Assembly: GCA_025351485.1 (NCBI GenBank)
Contig: JANXVU010000088.1
Span: forward strand, 1-59,999
Length of the DNA: 59,999 nucleotides
From: Candidatus Eiseniibacteriota bacterium
Lineage (GTDB): Bacteria; Eisenbacteria; RBG-16-71-46; JACRLI01
Reading direction: 5' to 3'
The notes under the pieces were generated by a model. It ran no database searches. It was given only the letters and a program-made list of their open reading frames with translations, and was not told the DNA's origin. The position numbers and the translations under genes were made by a program. Positions 24,624 through 33,045 of this stretch are shown here, piece by piece (the stretch's first letter is position 1; the number at the start of each line of letters is the position of its first letter).

Positions 24624-26633
24624 TCACTTCAGCCAAACTAGGCGGGCAGTGCTGAATCTTCCATCCACGTCGAGACGGCAGAAATAGATTCCGCTGGAGG
24701 CGGGGCTTCCCCGATCGTCCAAGCCGTCCCAGGACCGGGTGTTCAGACCGGCCGATCCGAAGACCCGCCCCAGATCCCTGACCCTTCTTCCTTCCGCATT
24801 GAAAATCGCGAGGAAGGTCGGCCCTCCGACTCCAAGATCGAAGTGGATGTCCACCTTTCCGCGGGCCGGGTTCGGTGAGATCTGCCGGAGCAGAAATGTC
24901 CCACACTCGGACCGGGCGCCGGGCGCGTCCATCTGGATATCGTCCACCCAGACCGAGCCCGCCGAGGGAGTGTCCGGGTCCAAACTGGAATGGCGAAGGA
25001 TGACTTCGATTTCGCCCACGGCGGTCATCGGCCGCCGGTAGCTGAAGAATCGCAACGTATCCTCTCCCGAACCGATCACGACGCTGGCGGGCGCGTTGAT
25101 GGGCAGGCCGGTGGCCCTGTTCAGGAGACGATTGAAGTCCGCGTGCTTCCATTCCCATGCATCCCGGGGGACGGGCGTGGAGTACTCGTACCAGGTTTCA
25201 AAAAACACATCTCTCAAACGAATCGCGATCCGGGGCGCGGGGCCGCTCAAGTGAGATCCCCGCACGTGGAAATTCAACCCTGGATAGAGCGGAGCATCGG
25301 GAAACGGGAAGGCCCGGCCCACGGAGAGAGAGCTGCGGGGCACCAGGTCGACAAAGTCTACCGACATGGATTGCTCTCTCCTGGCGAGTCCCCCATTCCC
25401 CGGAACGGCACCCACGTCCACCCCCGGAGGCGGCGTGTAGTCCGCGTCCTCCTTGTTGCTGACCGAAGTGACGCGGATCGGGTCATACCACGGCTCCATT
25501 TCGATCATTCCGGTTCTTCCCCACGAATAGTTGACGAGGCTGATCTCCCCGATCGAGAGCCGGTTGCCGGACAAGGCCCCCTCGACCCAGACCCGGACGT
25601 ACTTGACGTGGCACCGATCCACTTCCCAGCTGCGATTGGGTGACAGGCTGAAGAATCCCATTCTCAACCGCTTCCAGCCCGTCCCCGGGGCGCCATGTCC
25701 GACGACGGCGGCATCCTGCTCCAGGGTCGCGAGCAAGGTCGAATACGAGCTGTACAGGTTCACCGTATCCAGCTGCCCGTTTCCATCCAGATCCTCGGTG
25801 TCGAACCGCCGATTCTTCTCGGTGCCATTGACCCCCATGTACTTGAGCCAGTACGAGGAGTCGCGGTTCTCGTCTTGAAATCTGCCCGCCACATCATGAA
25901 AATCGTCGCCGTTCCGATCCGCGGGGTCTGCGTCGTAGTCCAGTCCCACCTCGAGCGAATCCGGCACTCCGTCCAAGCCCACATCGTCCCGGTCAGCCCG
26001 CCATGCGGATGGCCCCTGCGCGTTCTCGGTGTCCAGCCTGCCGTTGGGAAGCGCATTCGGATCCCACTGGGCGTCCTCGCTCACCAACCCCAGATCGACA
26101 TGAAGCACCGCGTTCGCCGGCCACGCCTGCCGGCCGCTCTCGCCGGCAAGCTGCGATTCCGGGTGCTCGTTCACCCAGATTTCCAGGTCCTGAACGTGGA
26201 TGACGTCGAGTGGCGTCTTGTCGATGCACTGCTGGACCCCGCCCCATAGATAGAGCCCTGAAAGATCGTAGCGGTCCCGCTCAAATCGCAGTTCCAGCGG
26301 CCTGCGAACAGCATTGGCCTCCGAGCCCGGGAGTTGCGGATGCAGGTCCCCTTCCCGCATGCGGGAGAGCGGGTTGCACCAGTGCGTGCGCGCGGCGTGG
26401 AGGTGTTGCTTAAGAAGCGGCAGGCTCGCGGGATCCCAGGAGCGCTGCGAGAGGTCAATTGAAGTGACGTTCTTGATCGACTCCATGTCGTCGACGATGC
26501 GCGAGCAGCTTCCGGAGGAACGATTGGAGGGGCCGGCCGCCACGGAACCGTTGAATAGCAAAGGGGAAGCGGCGAACAGCACGAGAATGATTGGGGCGCG
26601 GGACACCCGGGTGTTCGAGGATCGAATCTTCAT
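24624..26633 (-). CDS. SprA-like exported protein with FlgD-type C-terminal domain
   Basis: A 669-residue protein. ATG at 26633 has GGAGG five bases upstream, and a signal sequence (RAPIILVLFAASPLLFNGSVAAG) follows. The middle resembles segments of SprA/Sov, the T9SS translocon: DLEIWVNEHPES, AVLHVDLGLVSEDAQW, DDVGLDGVPDSLEVGLDYDA, then YMGVNGTEKNRRFDTEDLDG with NGQLDTVNLY and a later KRLRMGFFSL. Repeated Asp-Gly-Asn-Asp loops look like calcium sites. It is far shorter than SprA (over 2000 residues) and lacks its huge barrel. Residues ~585-669 form a FlgD-like Ig tail (NPARGKVDIHFDLG to SGIYFCRLDVDGR), the sorting-type end also seen on the PorU-like protein. Function unknown; the SprA relationship is by motif only. 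Confidence 0.65.
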   Translation of the reverse strand: MKIRSSNTRVSRAPIILVLFAASPLLFNGSVAAGPSNRSSGSCSRIVDDMESIKNVTSIDLSQRSWDPASLPLLKQHLHAARTHWCNPLSRMREGDLHPQLPGSEANAVRRPLELRFERDRYDLSGLYLWGGVQQCIDKTPLDVIHVQDLEIWVNEHPESQLAGESGRQAWPANAVLHVDLGLVSEDAQWDPNALPNGRLDTENAQGPSAWRADRDDVGLDGVPDSLEVGLDYDADPADRNGDDFHDVAGRFQDENRDSSYWLKYMGVNGTEKNRRFDTEDLDGNGQLDTVNLYSSYSTLLATLEQDAAVVGHGAPGTGWKRLRMGFFSLSPNRSWEVDRCHVKYVRVWVEGALSGNRLSIGEISLVNYSWGRTGMIEMEPWYDPIRVTSVSNKEDADYTPPPGVDVGAVPGNGGLARREQSMSVDFVDLVPRSSLSVGRAFPFPDAPLYPGLNFHVRGSHLSGPAPRIAIRLRDVFFETWYEYSTPVPRDAWEWKHADFNRLLNRATGLPINAPASVVIGSGEDTLRFFSYRRPMTAVGEIEVILRHSSLDPDTPSAGSVWVDDIQMDAPGARSECGTFLLRQISPNPARGKVDIHFDLGVGGPTFLAIFNAEGRRVRDLGRVFGSAGLNTRSWDGLDDRGSPASSGIYFCRLDVDGRFSTARLVWLK

Positions 26634-26740
26634 AGGCGCCTCCATTGGCGGACCGGGGAGCAATTCCGGGCCTGAGCCGTCGAGGAGGGGTGCCTTCCAT
26701 CACTTTGCTCCGGGCGAGAACCCGAGTCAAGGGTACAAGT

Positions 26741-27433
26741 TCAGGGAGCCAGCGCCGCCTCCACCGCCGCCCGCGCGTGGATGGCGGTGGTATCCAGCAA
26801 CAACACGGGCGAGTCGGATTCCTCCACCAGCAGTGAGATCTCGGTGCATCCCAGGATGATCCCCTGGGCTCCAGCTGCCGCCAGGGCGTTCATGATCCGG
26901 CGGTACTCCGTGCGGGATGCGGGCTCCAGCCTTTCCTTCACCAGCTCCTCGAAGATGATGCGGTGCACCACCTCCCGGTCCTCGGCGGTCGGCAGGATCA
27001 CGCTGAGTCCGCGATCCTCCAGACGCTTACGGTAGAACGGCATTTCCATGGTGGCACGCGTGCCCAGCAACCCGACCGCGGAGATCCCTGCCCGGTGCGC
27101 CTCGGCCGCGGTCACATCCACCAGATGCAGGAACGGGATCTTCACCGCCGCCTCGATCTCGGGGGCCACCTGGTGAAACGTGTTGGTGGCCAGGATCAGG
27201 AAATCCGCGCCCGCCGCCTCGATCTTTCGCGCGGCGTCGCACAGGATGTTCGCGGCCGTCCCCCAGTCGCCGGTGCGGATGCACCTCTCCATGTCGGCGA
27301 ACTGCACGCTGTGCAGGATAAGCTCGGCCGAGTGGAACCCTCCCAGCCGACGGGCCGTCTCCTGGTTCAGGATCCGGTAGTAGGGCAGGGTGGATTCCCA
27401 GCTCATCCCACCCAGCACTCCGATGGTCTTCAT
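26741..27433 (-). CDS. Aspartate/glutamate racemase family protein (YgeA type)
   Basis: A 230-residue protein collinear with E. coli YgeA from the first residue (MKTIGVLGGMSWESTLPYYR). The usual first catalytic Cys is absent: ILATNTFHQV has Ala-Thr, so Thr83 would be the partner of the Cys in ILGCTEISLL. That Thr/Cys pair is the atypical active site described for the L-Asp/Glu-specific racemase YgeA, so the enzyme fits that subgroup rather than being inactivated. The ATG follows the SulP stop with no gap (TAG-ATG), so it is coupled to that gene. It probably interconverts or handles L-Asp/L-Glu and D forms. Confidence 0.88.
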   Translation of the reverse strand: MKTIGVLGGMSWESTLPYYRILNQETARRLGGFHSAELILHSVQFADMERCIRTGDWGTAANILCDAARKIEAAGADFLILATNTFHQVAPEIEAAVKIPFLHLVDVTAAEAHRAGISAVGLLGTRATMEMPFYRKRLEDRGLSVILPTAEDREVVHRIIFEELVKERLEPASRTEYRRIMNALAAAGAQGIILGCTEISLLVEESDSPVLLLDTTAIHARAAVEAALAP

Positions 27434-29161
27434 CTAGGGGCCCCCGTCCTTGCGCTCCCGGAACACCGTGGGCTCGGCGCCCTCCGGGGGCGGAACGGTT
27501 TCCAGTCCCATGAACTCACGCGCCCGGTTCAGGGCATCGTCCAAGTTTCCGGTGAGGTTGTCTTCTCCGATCAGATCCAGGATGTCCGAGCGTCCCAGCG
27601 CCATCAGGGGCTGAGTGTGCACGTCGGAAAGGACCAGCAGCGCCCCGTCGTGCCGGGCCCGCTTGGACAGGTCGGCCAGCACGTGCAGCCCGGTGGAGTC
27701 GATCGAAGGCACGTTGCGCATGCGGATGATCAGCACCTTGGGCCGCCCCGACACCTGGCCCAGCGTGTCGCGGAACTGCTCGGCGGCCCCGAAGAAGAAC
27801 GGGCCGTCGATCTCGAACACTTCGACCCCCTTGGGGATGGCCCGGCGCCGCACGGAGTTCGGATCGTCCTCGTACTTGTCCCCGTTCTCGCGGTCCAGCT
27901 CGCGCGTGACCGCGCTCACGTTGGTCACCTCGGCCATGCGGGCCATGAACAGGAACGAGGCCAGCACCATGCCTACTTCGATCGCCACGGTGAGATCCAC
28001 GAACACGGTGAGCAGGAAGGTGACCAGCAGCACCGCCAGGTCGCCCTTGGGCGCGCGGAACTCGCTCCGGAAGCTCCGCCACTCGCTCATGTGGTAAGCC
28101 ACCAGCACCAGGATGGCCGCCAGGCACGCCATGGGCACCAGCGCCACCCAGCGGCCGAAGAACAGCGTGATCAGCAGCAGCGTGACCGCGTGAACGATTC
28201 CCGCGACCGGGGTGCGCCCGCCGTTCTTGATGTTGGTCGCGGTCCGGGCGATCGCCCCGGTAGCGGGAAGGCCCCCGAAGATCGGCGAGACCATGTTGGC
28301 AATCCCCTGGGCCACCAGTTCCATGTTGGAGCGGTGGCGGCTGCCGATCATGCCGTCGGCCACCACGGCCGAAAGAAGCGATTCCACCGCGGCCAGGATG
28401 GCGATGCTGAAGGCCGGCCCGGCCAGGCTCGTGATCACCTGGAAGCTCACCGATGGAATCTGCGGGGCCGGAAAGTTGGCGTGGATCTGGCCGAAGCGGC
28501 TCCCGATGGTCTCGATCGGCAGGTGCAGCAGTTGCGCCGCAGCCGTGGCGGCCAGGAGCGCCACCAGCGGCGAGGGGATGCGCCGGTTCACCTTGGGCCA
28601 CCACACCAGGATCAGCAGCGAAAAGAGCGCCACCGCCAGCGCGTAGGGATTGAACGTGCGCAGGTGCTCCCGGTAGGAAGTCACCTTGGCCACCAGATCC
28701 GCGGGCACCGCCCCCATTTCCAGCCCCAGGAAGTCTTTCACCTGCCCCAGGGCGATGATCACGGCGATCCCGCTGGTGAAACCGGTGATCACCGGGAACG
28801 GGATGAACTTGATCACCCCGCCCAGCCTGGCCAGGCCCAGGATCACCAGGATCACGCCGGCCATAAACGTGGCCGCGAAGAGCCCTTCCAGGCCGTACTT
28901 TTCCACGATCCCGTAGATGATCACGACAAAGGCGCCGGTGGGCCCGCCGATCTGCACGCGGGAGCCGCCCAGGGCCGAGATCAGGAAGCCGGCCAGGATG
29001 GCCGTGTAGAGGCCGCGCTCGGGGGTGACGCCGCTGGCGATTCCGAAGGCGATGGCAAGGGGCAGCGCGACCACGCCGACGATCACGCCGGCTAGCAGGT
29101 CGCGCTGGAATTGTTCGAGGTTGTAGGTCTTGAGCGTGGTGAAGATCTTGGGAAGGATCAC
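27434..29161 (-). CDS. SulP/SLC26 family anion transporter with STAS domain
   Basis: About 575 residues. GTG at 29161 is chosen, with GAGAGG nine bases upstream; the frame is open to 29245 but would overlap the previous gene by 70 bases. The membrane domain has the SulP fold, beginning QFQRDLLAGVIVGVVALPLA, then FGIASGVTPERGLYTAILAG and QIGGPTGAFVVIIYGIV. A cytoplasmic STAS domain follows (GVEVFEIDGPFFFGAAEQF, IRMRNVPSIDSTGLHVLADL), including the phospho-acceptor-type DSTG. SulP proteins move sulfate, bicarbonate or dicarboxylates; the substrate is not clear. Its stop abuts the racemase start, so aspartate/glutamate transport is a thinkable alternative. Confidence 0.92.
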   Translation of the reverse strand: MILPKIFTTLKTYNLEQFQRDLLAGVIVGVVALPLAIAFGIASGVTPERGLYTAILAGFLISALGGSRVQIGGPTGAFVVIIYGIVEKYGLEGLFAATFMAGVILVILGLARLGGVIKFIPFPVITGFTSGIAVIIALGQVKDFLGLEMGAVPADLVAKVTSYREHLRTFNPYALAVALFSLLILVWWPKVNRRIPSPLVALLAATAAAQLLHLPIETIGSRFGQIHANFPAPQIPSVSFQVITSLAGPAFSIAILAAVESLLSAVVADGMIGSRHRSNMELVAQGIANMVSPIFGGLPATGAIARTATNIKNGGRTPVAGIVHAVTLLLITLFFGRWVALVPMACLAAILVLVAYHMSEWRSFRSEFRAPKGDLAVLLVTFLLTVFVDLTVAIEVGMVLASFLFMARMAEVTNVSAVTRELDRENGDKYEDDPNSVRRRAIPKGVEVFEIDGPFFFGAAEQFRDTLGQVSGRPKVLIIRMRNVPSIDSTGLHVLADLSKRARHDGALLVLSDVHTQPLMALGRSDILDLIGEDNLTGNLDDALNRAREFMGLETVPPPEGAEPTVFRERKDGGP

Positions 29162-29174
29162 CGCGCCGGGCCTC

Positions 29175-29675
29175 TCAGGTTCTTGGAAGCTGCGGATCCG
29201 GCTGGTGCGCCGGATCAACGATCGGGGTCGCGGCCGCGCGGACAACGACGCCCGGCGCCTTTTCTGCCGCCGCTTCGGCCCGAGCCTTGCGGAATCCGAG
29301 GTACACCTTGAGTCCTTCGAAAGCCGCCAGGGCGATGCGCGCCCCGCCCCCGCCGGGACCTTCCGCGCTGTGCACGAAAGTCTCGCCCACGTGGGCCACC
29401 ACGTCCTTGACCCTCCTGGCTCCCTCGAAGACGCCGTAAACGCCGTTCATCATGGTGTCCACGCGCTCGGCCTGGGTCTTCATGTGGTCCAGCAGGACAT
29501 CGGTCCGGTCCAGGGTGGGCCCGAGGCGGGTGAGGGTTTCTTCGGCCTTCTTCATCAACTCATCGGCCTGCTGAAGGGTCCGCGTGAGCTGGCGCACGGT
29601 GCTGATCACGTAGACGATCAGGATCAGGAAGCCCGCGGTCAGCAAAGTAACAGCGACGATGATGACGGTCTGCAT
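29175..29675 (-). CDS. DUF948-like membrane-anchored coiled-coil protein
   Basis: A 166-residue protein with GGGAGGT five bases before the ATG. One N-terminal transmembrane helix (TVIIVAVTLLTAGFLILIVYVI) is followed by a coiled coil (TVRQLTRTLQQADELMKKAE to LLDHMKTQAERVDTM) and an Ala-rich tail. This is the plan of DUF948 and other phasin- or YtxG-like stress proteins. The C-terminal tail, rich in Pro/Ala, is likely disordered. It lies 39 bases after argH and 13 bases before the SulP gene, so it may be read from the arginine operon transcript. Confidence 0.65.
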   Translation of the reverse strand: MQTVIIVAVTLLTAGFLILIVYVISTVRQLTRTLQQADELMKKAEETLTRLGPTLDRTDVLLDHMKTQAERVDTMMNGVYGVFEGARRVKDVVAHVGETFVHSAEGPGGGGARIALAAFEGLKVYLGFRKARAEAAAEKAPGVVVRAAATPIVDPAHQPDPQLPRT

Positions 29676-29714
29676 GACTACCTCCCAGGGGCGCTGCCGT
29701 GACCCGTCACAACC

Positions 29715-31052
29715 CTAAGGAGTGAACACGTTTTCGAGCTTTCTGTCGAGTGCCTCCCGAACCGAGTGCTCCCACGCGGCCATTTCCGCGCATTCCGACC
29801 GGGCCTGTTCCAGCTCGGAACGCGATTCCGCCAGGACGTGTTCCGGGGCGCCGCGCGAGGTCCCTGCGGACGGCAGGTCCCCGGCCACGTCGCGATAGGC
29901 CTCTCGGAACGGGACTCCTTCGAGGGCCCGCTCGGAGGCTTCCCGGGCGGCGTCCAGGTCGCCGGTCATGGCGGCCCGGATTCGGTCCATCTGCAGTTCC
30001 AGGCGCGATGGCAGTAGCGCGGCCACGCCCAGGATCTCCGAGATCTCCGCGATCCCCCGCAGCACCGGCCCCTTGAGCAGTTGCGAATCGCGGTGGTAAT
30101 TGGAAGGCAGCTTGGCGGAGACCCACTCGTGCTCGTCGCGCACCGCGCGCAGCCGCGCGCTGCGGGCCCGCAGGAGCTCGACCACGTCCGGGTTCTGCTT
30201 CTGGGGCATGATCGAAGATCCGGTCCGGAAGCTCTCGTCCAGTCGCAGGTAGCCGTACTCACGGGTCAGAAACAGCGACAGATCGCACGCGAACTTTTCT
30301 ATCACCGAAGCGGCGACGCAGATCTCCGAAAGCAGCCTGCCCTCCAGGCGCGAGCGGCTGTGGATCACGTCGATCACCGAACGCTGCGCGGCGCGGAAGC
30401 CCAGCGATTCGGCGACCGCCTCCCGGTCCACCGGGACCGGCGAGCCGAAACCCGCGGCGGACCCCAGGGGCGAAACGTTCAACTGGCTGTAAATAAAGCG
30501 GGTTGCACGCATGGATTCTAGCGTTGCTTCAATGAAGGCATGGGCCCACATCCCCCAGGTGCAGGGCATTCCGGGCTGCAGGTGGGTCTGGCCGGCCAGA
30601 GGCGCGGAGGCGCAGCAGTCGATGAACTCGAACATGCTGGCGGCAAAGCGCTCCAGGTCCGCGTGGAGCCCCAGCGCGGCCGAGCGCTGGTGGAGCCGCA
30701 GGGCCAGGATCACCTGGTCGTTGCGCGAGCGCCCCAGGTGGATCTTGCCTCCCAGAGGCCCCAGCCGCTGAGTCAAGGCGGCTTCGATCGCCGTGTGGCA
30801 GTCCTCATCTCCATCGGCCACGGTGAACCGGCCGGCGGCGCACTCGGCGGCCAGGGCGCCCAGCGCCTCCAGGAGCCGACGCGTCTCGTCCGCGGAAAGC
30901 ACGCCGATCCCCCCGAGCATCCGGGCGTGGGCGGCCGAGCCACGCAGGTCCCATGGGAGCAGCGTCCGGTCCAGGTGGGCGTCCTCCCCCACGGTGAAGG
31001 CCTTGATGCGCGGGTCCAGCGGGACGCCCTTGTGCCACAAGTTCACCGACAT
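29715..31052 (-). CDS. argH: Argininosuccinate lyase
   Basis: A 445-residue protein. ATG at 31052 overlaps the end of the upstream deacylase gene by 10 bases. The superfamily signature is GSSIMPQKQNPDVVELLRAR, with catalytic Ser in the GSSxM loop, plus the family regions HLGRSRNDQVILALRLHQRS and AGQTHLQPGMPCTWGMWAHA. It splits argininosuccinate into arginine and fumarate, the last pathway step, and is the last arg gene of the operon. The C-terminal portion past residue 380 is somewhat short and Glu-rich compared with E. coli ArgH (457). Confidence 0.95.
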   Translation of the reverse strand: MSVNLWHKGVPLDPRIKAFTVGEDAHLDRTLLPWDLRGSAAHARMLGGIGVLSADETRRLLEALGALAAECAAGRFTVADGDEDCHTAIEAALTQRLGPLGGKIHLGRSRNDQVILALRLHQRSAALGLHADLERFAASMFEFIDCCASAPLAGQTHLQPGMPCTWGMWAHAFIEATLESMRATRFIYSQLNVSPLGSAAGFGSPVPVDREAVAESLGFRAAQRSVIDVIHSRSRLEGRLLSEICVAASVIEKFACDLSLFLTREYGYLRLDESFRTGSSIMPQKQNPDVVELLRARSARLRAVRDEHEWVSAKLPSNYHRDSQLLKGPVLRGIAEISEILGVAALLPSRLELQMDRIRAAMTGDLDAAREASERALEGVPFREAYRDVAGDLPSAGTSRGAPEHVLAESRSELEQARSECAEMAAWEHSVREALDRKLENVFTP

Positions 31053-32125
31053 GAAGCTGCCCCTTCCCGCGCCAGCGCGAAGTAGCTGCGGGCCAGGTCG
31101 GTGTAGACCCGGACCCCCTGATCCAGTTCCGATTCGTCCAGGTACTCGTCGGCGCGGTGAGAGCGGGCGGTGTCTCCCGGGCCGATCTTGACCGTGGGCA
31201 CGTGGGAAAGCCCCACCCAGTCGCTGGTGGTGCGCGAACCTTCCGGCGGAGCGCCGCTGGCCAGGACGGCCGCCCGCGCGATCGGCTGGGCGGCGTCCGT
31301 TTCCACCGCCATCAGGCGCGAGCTGTGGATGACGAGTTCGCACTCGGACAGGCCCTGCAGCCGGGCGTGGATTTCAGGGTGGCTGGTGCCCGGATTGGTG
31401 CGCACGTCCACCCAGAACTCGCACTCATCCGGCACGGCGTTCCGGGCGTGCCCGCCTTCGATCATGGTGACCTGCACGCTGGGCGGCCCGAGAAGCGGGT
31501 GCGCCGGGCCGGGCACCGCTTCGGCCAGGGCGGTGATCGCGCGGGCCGCGGAGTGAATCGCGTTGCGGGCGCCGCCGGTTTCCCCGTGCGCCGCGTGGCC
31601 CGCCACGCCGTGGGCCACGCCCCTCAGGATGAGCAGGCCCTTTTGCGCCAGCACCGCGCGGCATCGCGTGGGCTCTCCCACGATGGCCGCGTCCGGGGCG
31701 GAAAAGAGAGGCAGCACACTTAGGATTCCCGCCCCGGTGGTCTCCTCTTCGGTGGTCAGGGCCACCCGCAGCGTCCCGCCCAGCGGGGACTCGCGGTCCA
31801 GGTCACGCAACCGCGCGGCCGCCGAAACCAGCGCCACCACGCATCCCCCGGCGTCGTTGGCCCCGAGGCCGTAGAGCCGGCCGTTCTCGAGCACGCCGCC
31901 CAGCGGGTCCTGCGTCCAGCTCCCGCAGGCGGGCACGGTGTCCAAGTGTGAGTTGAAGAGCAGCGTGGGCCCGGTCCCCTGGAAAGCGTCGAAGTACAGG
32001 TTGTGCACCGAGCGCTGGACGTCAAACCCAAGGGCCGCCAGCGCGGCGGAGACGTGGTCCGCCACGGCTCCCTCCGAGCCCGAGACGCTCGGGATGCGCA
32101 CCATCTCCTGGAGCAGCCGGATCAC
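31043..32125 (-). CDS. argE: M20 family deacylase, probable N-acyl-citrulline/ornithine deacylase
   Basis: A 360-residue M20 peptidase-family enzyme with a GTG start overlapping the argB stop (GTGA). Metal-site motifs: LLFNSHLDTVP, YGLGANDAGGCVVA (Asp bridging), TTEEETTGAGI (general base Glu and ligand Glu), VGEPT and, near the end, GPGDTARSHRADEYLD with the last His. The dimerisation lid includes GVAGHAAHGE. Since the operon's transcarbamylase is of the N-acylornithine type, this enzyme would remove the acyl group from N-acylcitrulline, giving citrulline for ArgG. ArgE, DapE and LysK cannot be separated by sequence reading alone; context favours arginine. Confidence 0.85.
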   Translation of the reverse strand: MIRLLQEMVRIPSVSGSEGAVADHVSAALAALGFDVQRSVHNLYFDAFQGTGPTLLFNSHLDTVPACGSWTQDPLGGVLENGRLYGLGANDAGGCVVALVSAAARLRDLDRESPLGGTLRVALTTEEETTGAGILSVLPLFSAPDAAIVGEPTRCRAVLAQKGLLILRGVAHGVAGHAAHGETGGARNAIHSAARAITALAEAVPGPAHPLLGPPSVQVTMIEGGHARNAVPDECEFWVDVRTNPGTSHPEIHARLQGLSECELVIHSSRLMAVETDAAQPIARAAVLASGAPPEGSRTTSDWVGLSHVPTVKIGPGDTARSHRADEYLDESELDQGVRVYTDLARSYFALAREGAASCR

Positions 32126-33045
32126 TCCGTCTCCACCGTCTCCGGGGAACCCGATTCGTGGAGCGACTTCACCACCAGGGTCCCGGAGCCCTCGTTGGTG
32201 AAGATCTCGCGCAGGAGCGCGTGCGGGACCAGCCCCGCCACCAGGTGGGCGCGCTCCACGCCGGACTCCAGCGCCAGGCGGCAGGCCCCCAGCTTGGGCA
32301 GCATGCCGCCCCGGACCACTCCGTTGCCCATCAGTTCATCGCATTCCTCGACGTCCAGCAGGCTGATCAGCGTGGAAGGATTGGTCACGTCGCGCAACAG
32401 CCCCGGCACCTCGGTCACGAAGATGACCTTGGCCGCTCCGAGCGCTCCGGCCAGGCGGGCCGCCAGGGTGTCGGCATTGATGTTGTAGATCCGGCCCTTG
32501 TCGTCGCCGGCGAGCGGGGAAACCACCGGCACGTGGCCCGCCTTGAGCAGGTCGTGGAGCACCTCGGGCCGCACGGAAGCGATGTCGGCGACGTGCCCGT
32601 AGTCGACCACCCGGGTGTCTCCCCCGGGATCGGTGACCGGGACCGGCGGGCGCCTGACCGCCGCGGTGAGATGGGCGTCCACGCCGGAGAGTCCCACGGC
32701 GGACATGCCCTGGCGGCGCAGCGCGGCCAGGAGCTGGGTGCGCGCCTGCGAAAACGCCATGGTCACCACTTCGAGCGTGGCATCGTCGGTAATGCGCCGG
32801 CCGGCCACCTGCTTCTGGGGCACTCCCAGCCGCTCGGCCAGCTTGTTGGCCTGCGACCCGCCGCCGTGCACCAGCACCAGGCTGATGCCCAGCGAATCCA
32901 GCAGCGCCAGCTGGGTCGCGAGGCTCTCCAGCGCCTGCGGCTCTTCCACCAGCCGGCCCGAGATCTTCACCACGAACATGCGACCCCGGAAGTGTTTTAC
33001 AAAGGGCGCCGCCGCTTCCAGCGAAAGCCCGCTCTCATGAACCAT
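32122..33045 (-). CDS. argB: N-acetyl(acyl)glutamate kinase
   Basis: A 307-residue amino-acid-kinase-fold protein. ATG at 33045 has AAGGAGA seven bases upstream and overlaps the end of argF' by 11 bases; an open extension to 33096 lies inside argF'. Motifs: FVVKISGRLVEEPQALESLA for the phosphate loop (canonical ArgB has KYGG, so KISG is a variant), LVLVHGGGSQANKLAERLG, SAVGLSGVDAHLTAAVR and YNINADTLAARLAGALGA. It phosphorylates the gamma-carboxyl of N-acylglutamate. The sequence leans toward the LysZ/ArgB-like subgroup, but it sits in a complete arginine operon. Confidence 0.92.
   Translation of the reverse strand: MVHESGLSLEAAAPFVKHFRGRMFVVKISGRLVEEPQALESLATQLALLDSLGISLVLVHGGGSQANKLAERLGVPQKQVAGRRITDDATLEVVTMAFSQARTQLLAALRRQGMSAVGLSGVDAHLTAAVRRPPVPVTDPGGDTRVVDYGHVADIASVRPEVLHDLLKAGHVPVVSPLAGDDKGRIYNINADTLAARLAGALGAAKVIFVTEVPGLLRDVTNPSTLISLLDVEECDELMGNGVVRGGMLPKLGACRLALESGVERAHLVAGLVPHALLREIFTNEGSGTLVVKSLHESGSPETVETE

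Noticed and set aside
26741-27433. Calling the racemase inactive because the first catalytic Cys is missing
   Set aside because: YgeA-type racemases use Thr at the adjacent position, which is present here.
29161-29245. Longer N-terminus for the SulP transporter
   Set aside because: It would overlap the previous gene by 70 bases and adds Arg-rich residues without homology; GTG 29161 has a ribosome site.
31043-32125. Reading the M20 enzyme as DapE (lysine pathway)
   Set aside because: Its place between argB and argH with overlaps on both sides favours the arginine role, although sequence alone does not exclude DapE-like activity.
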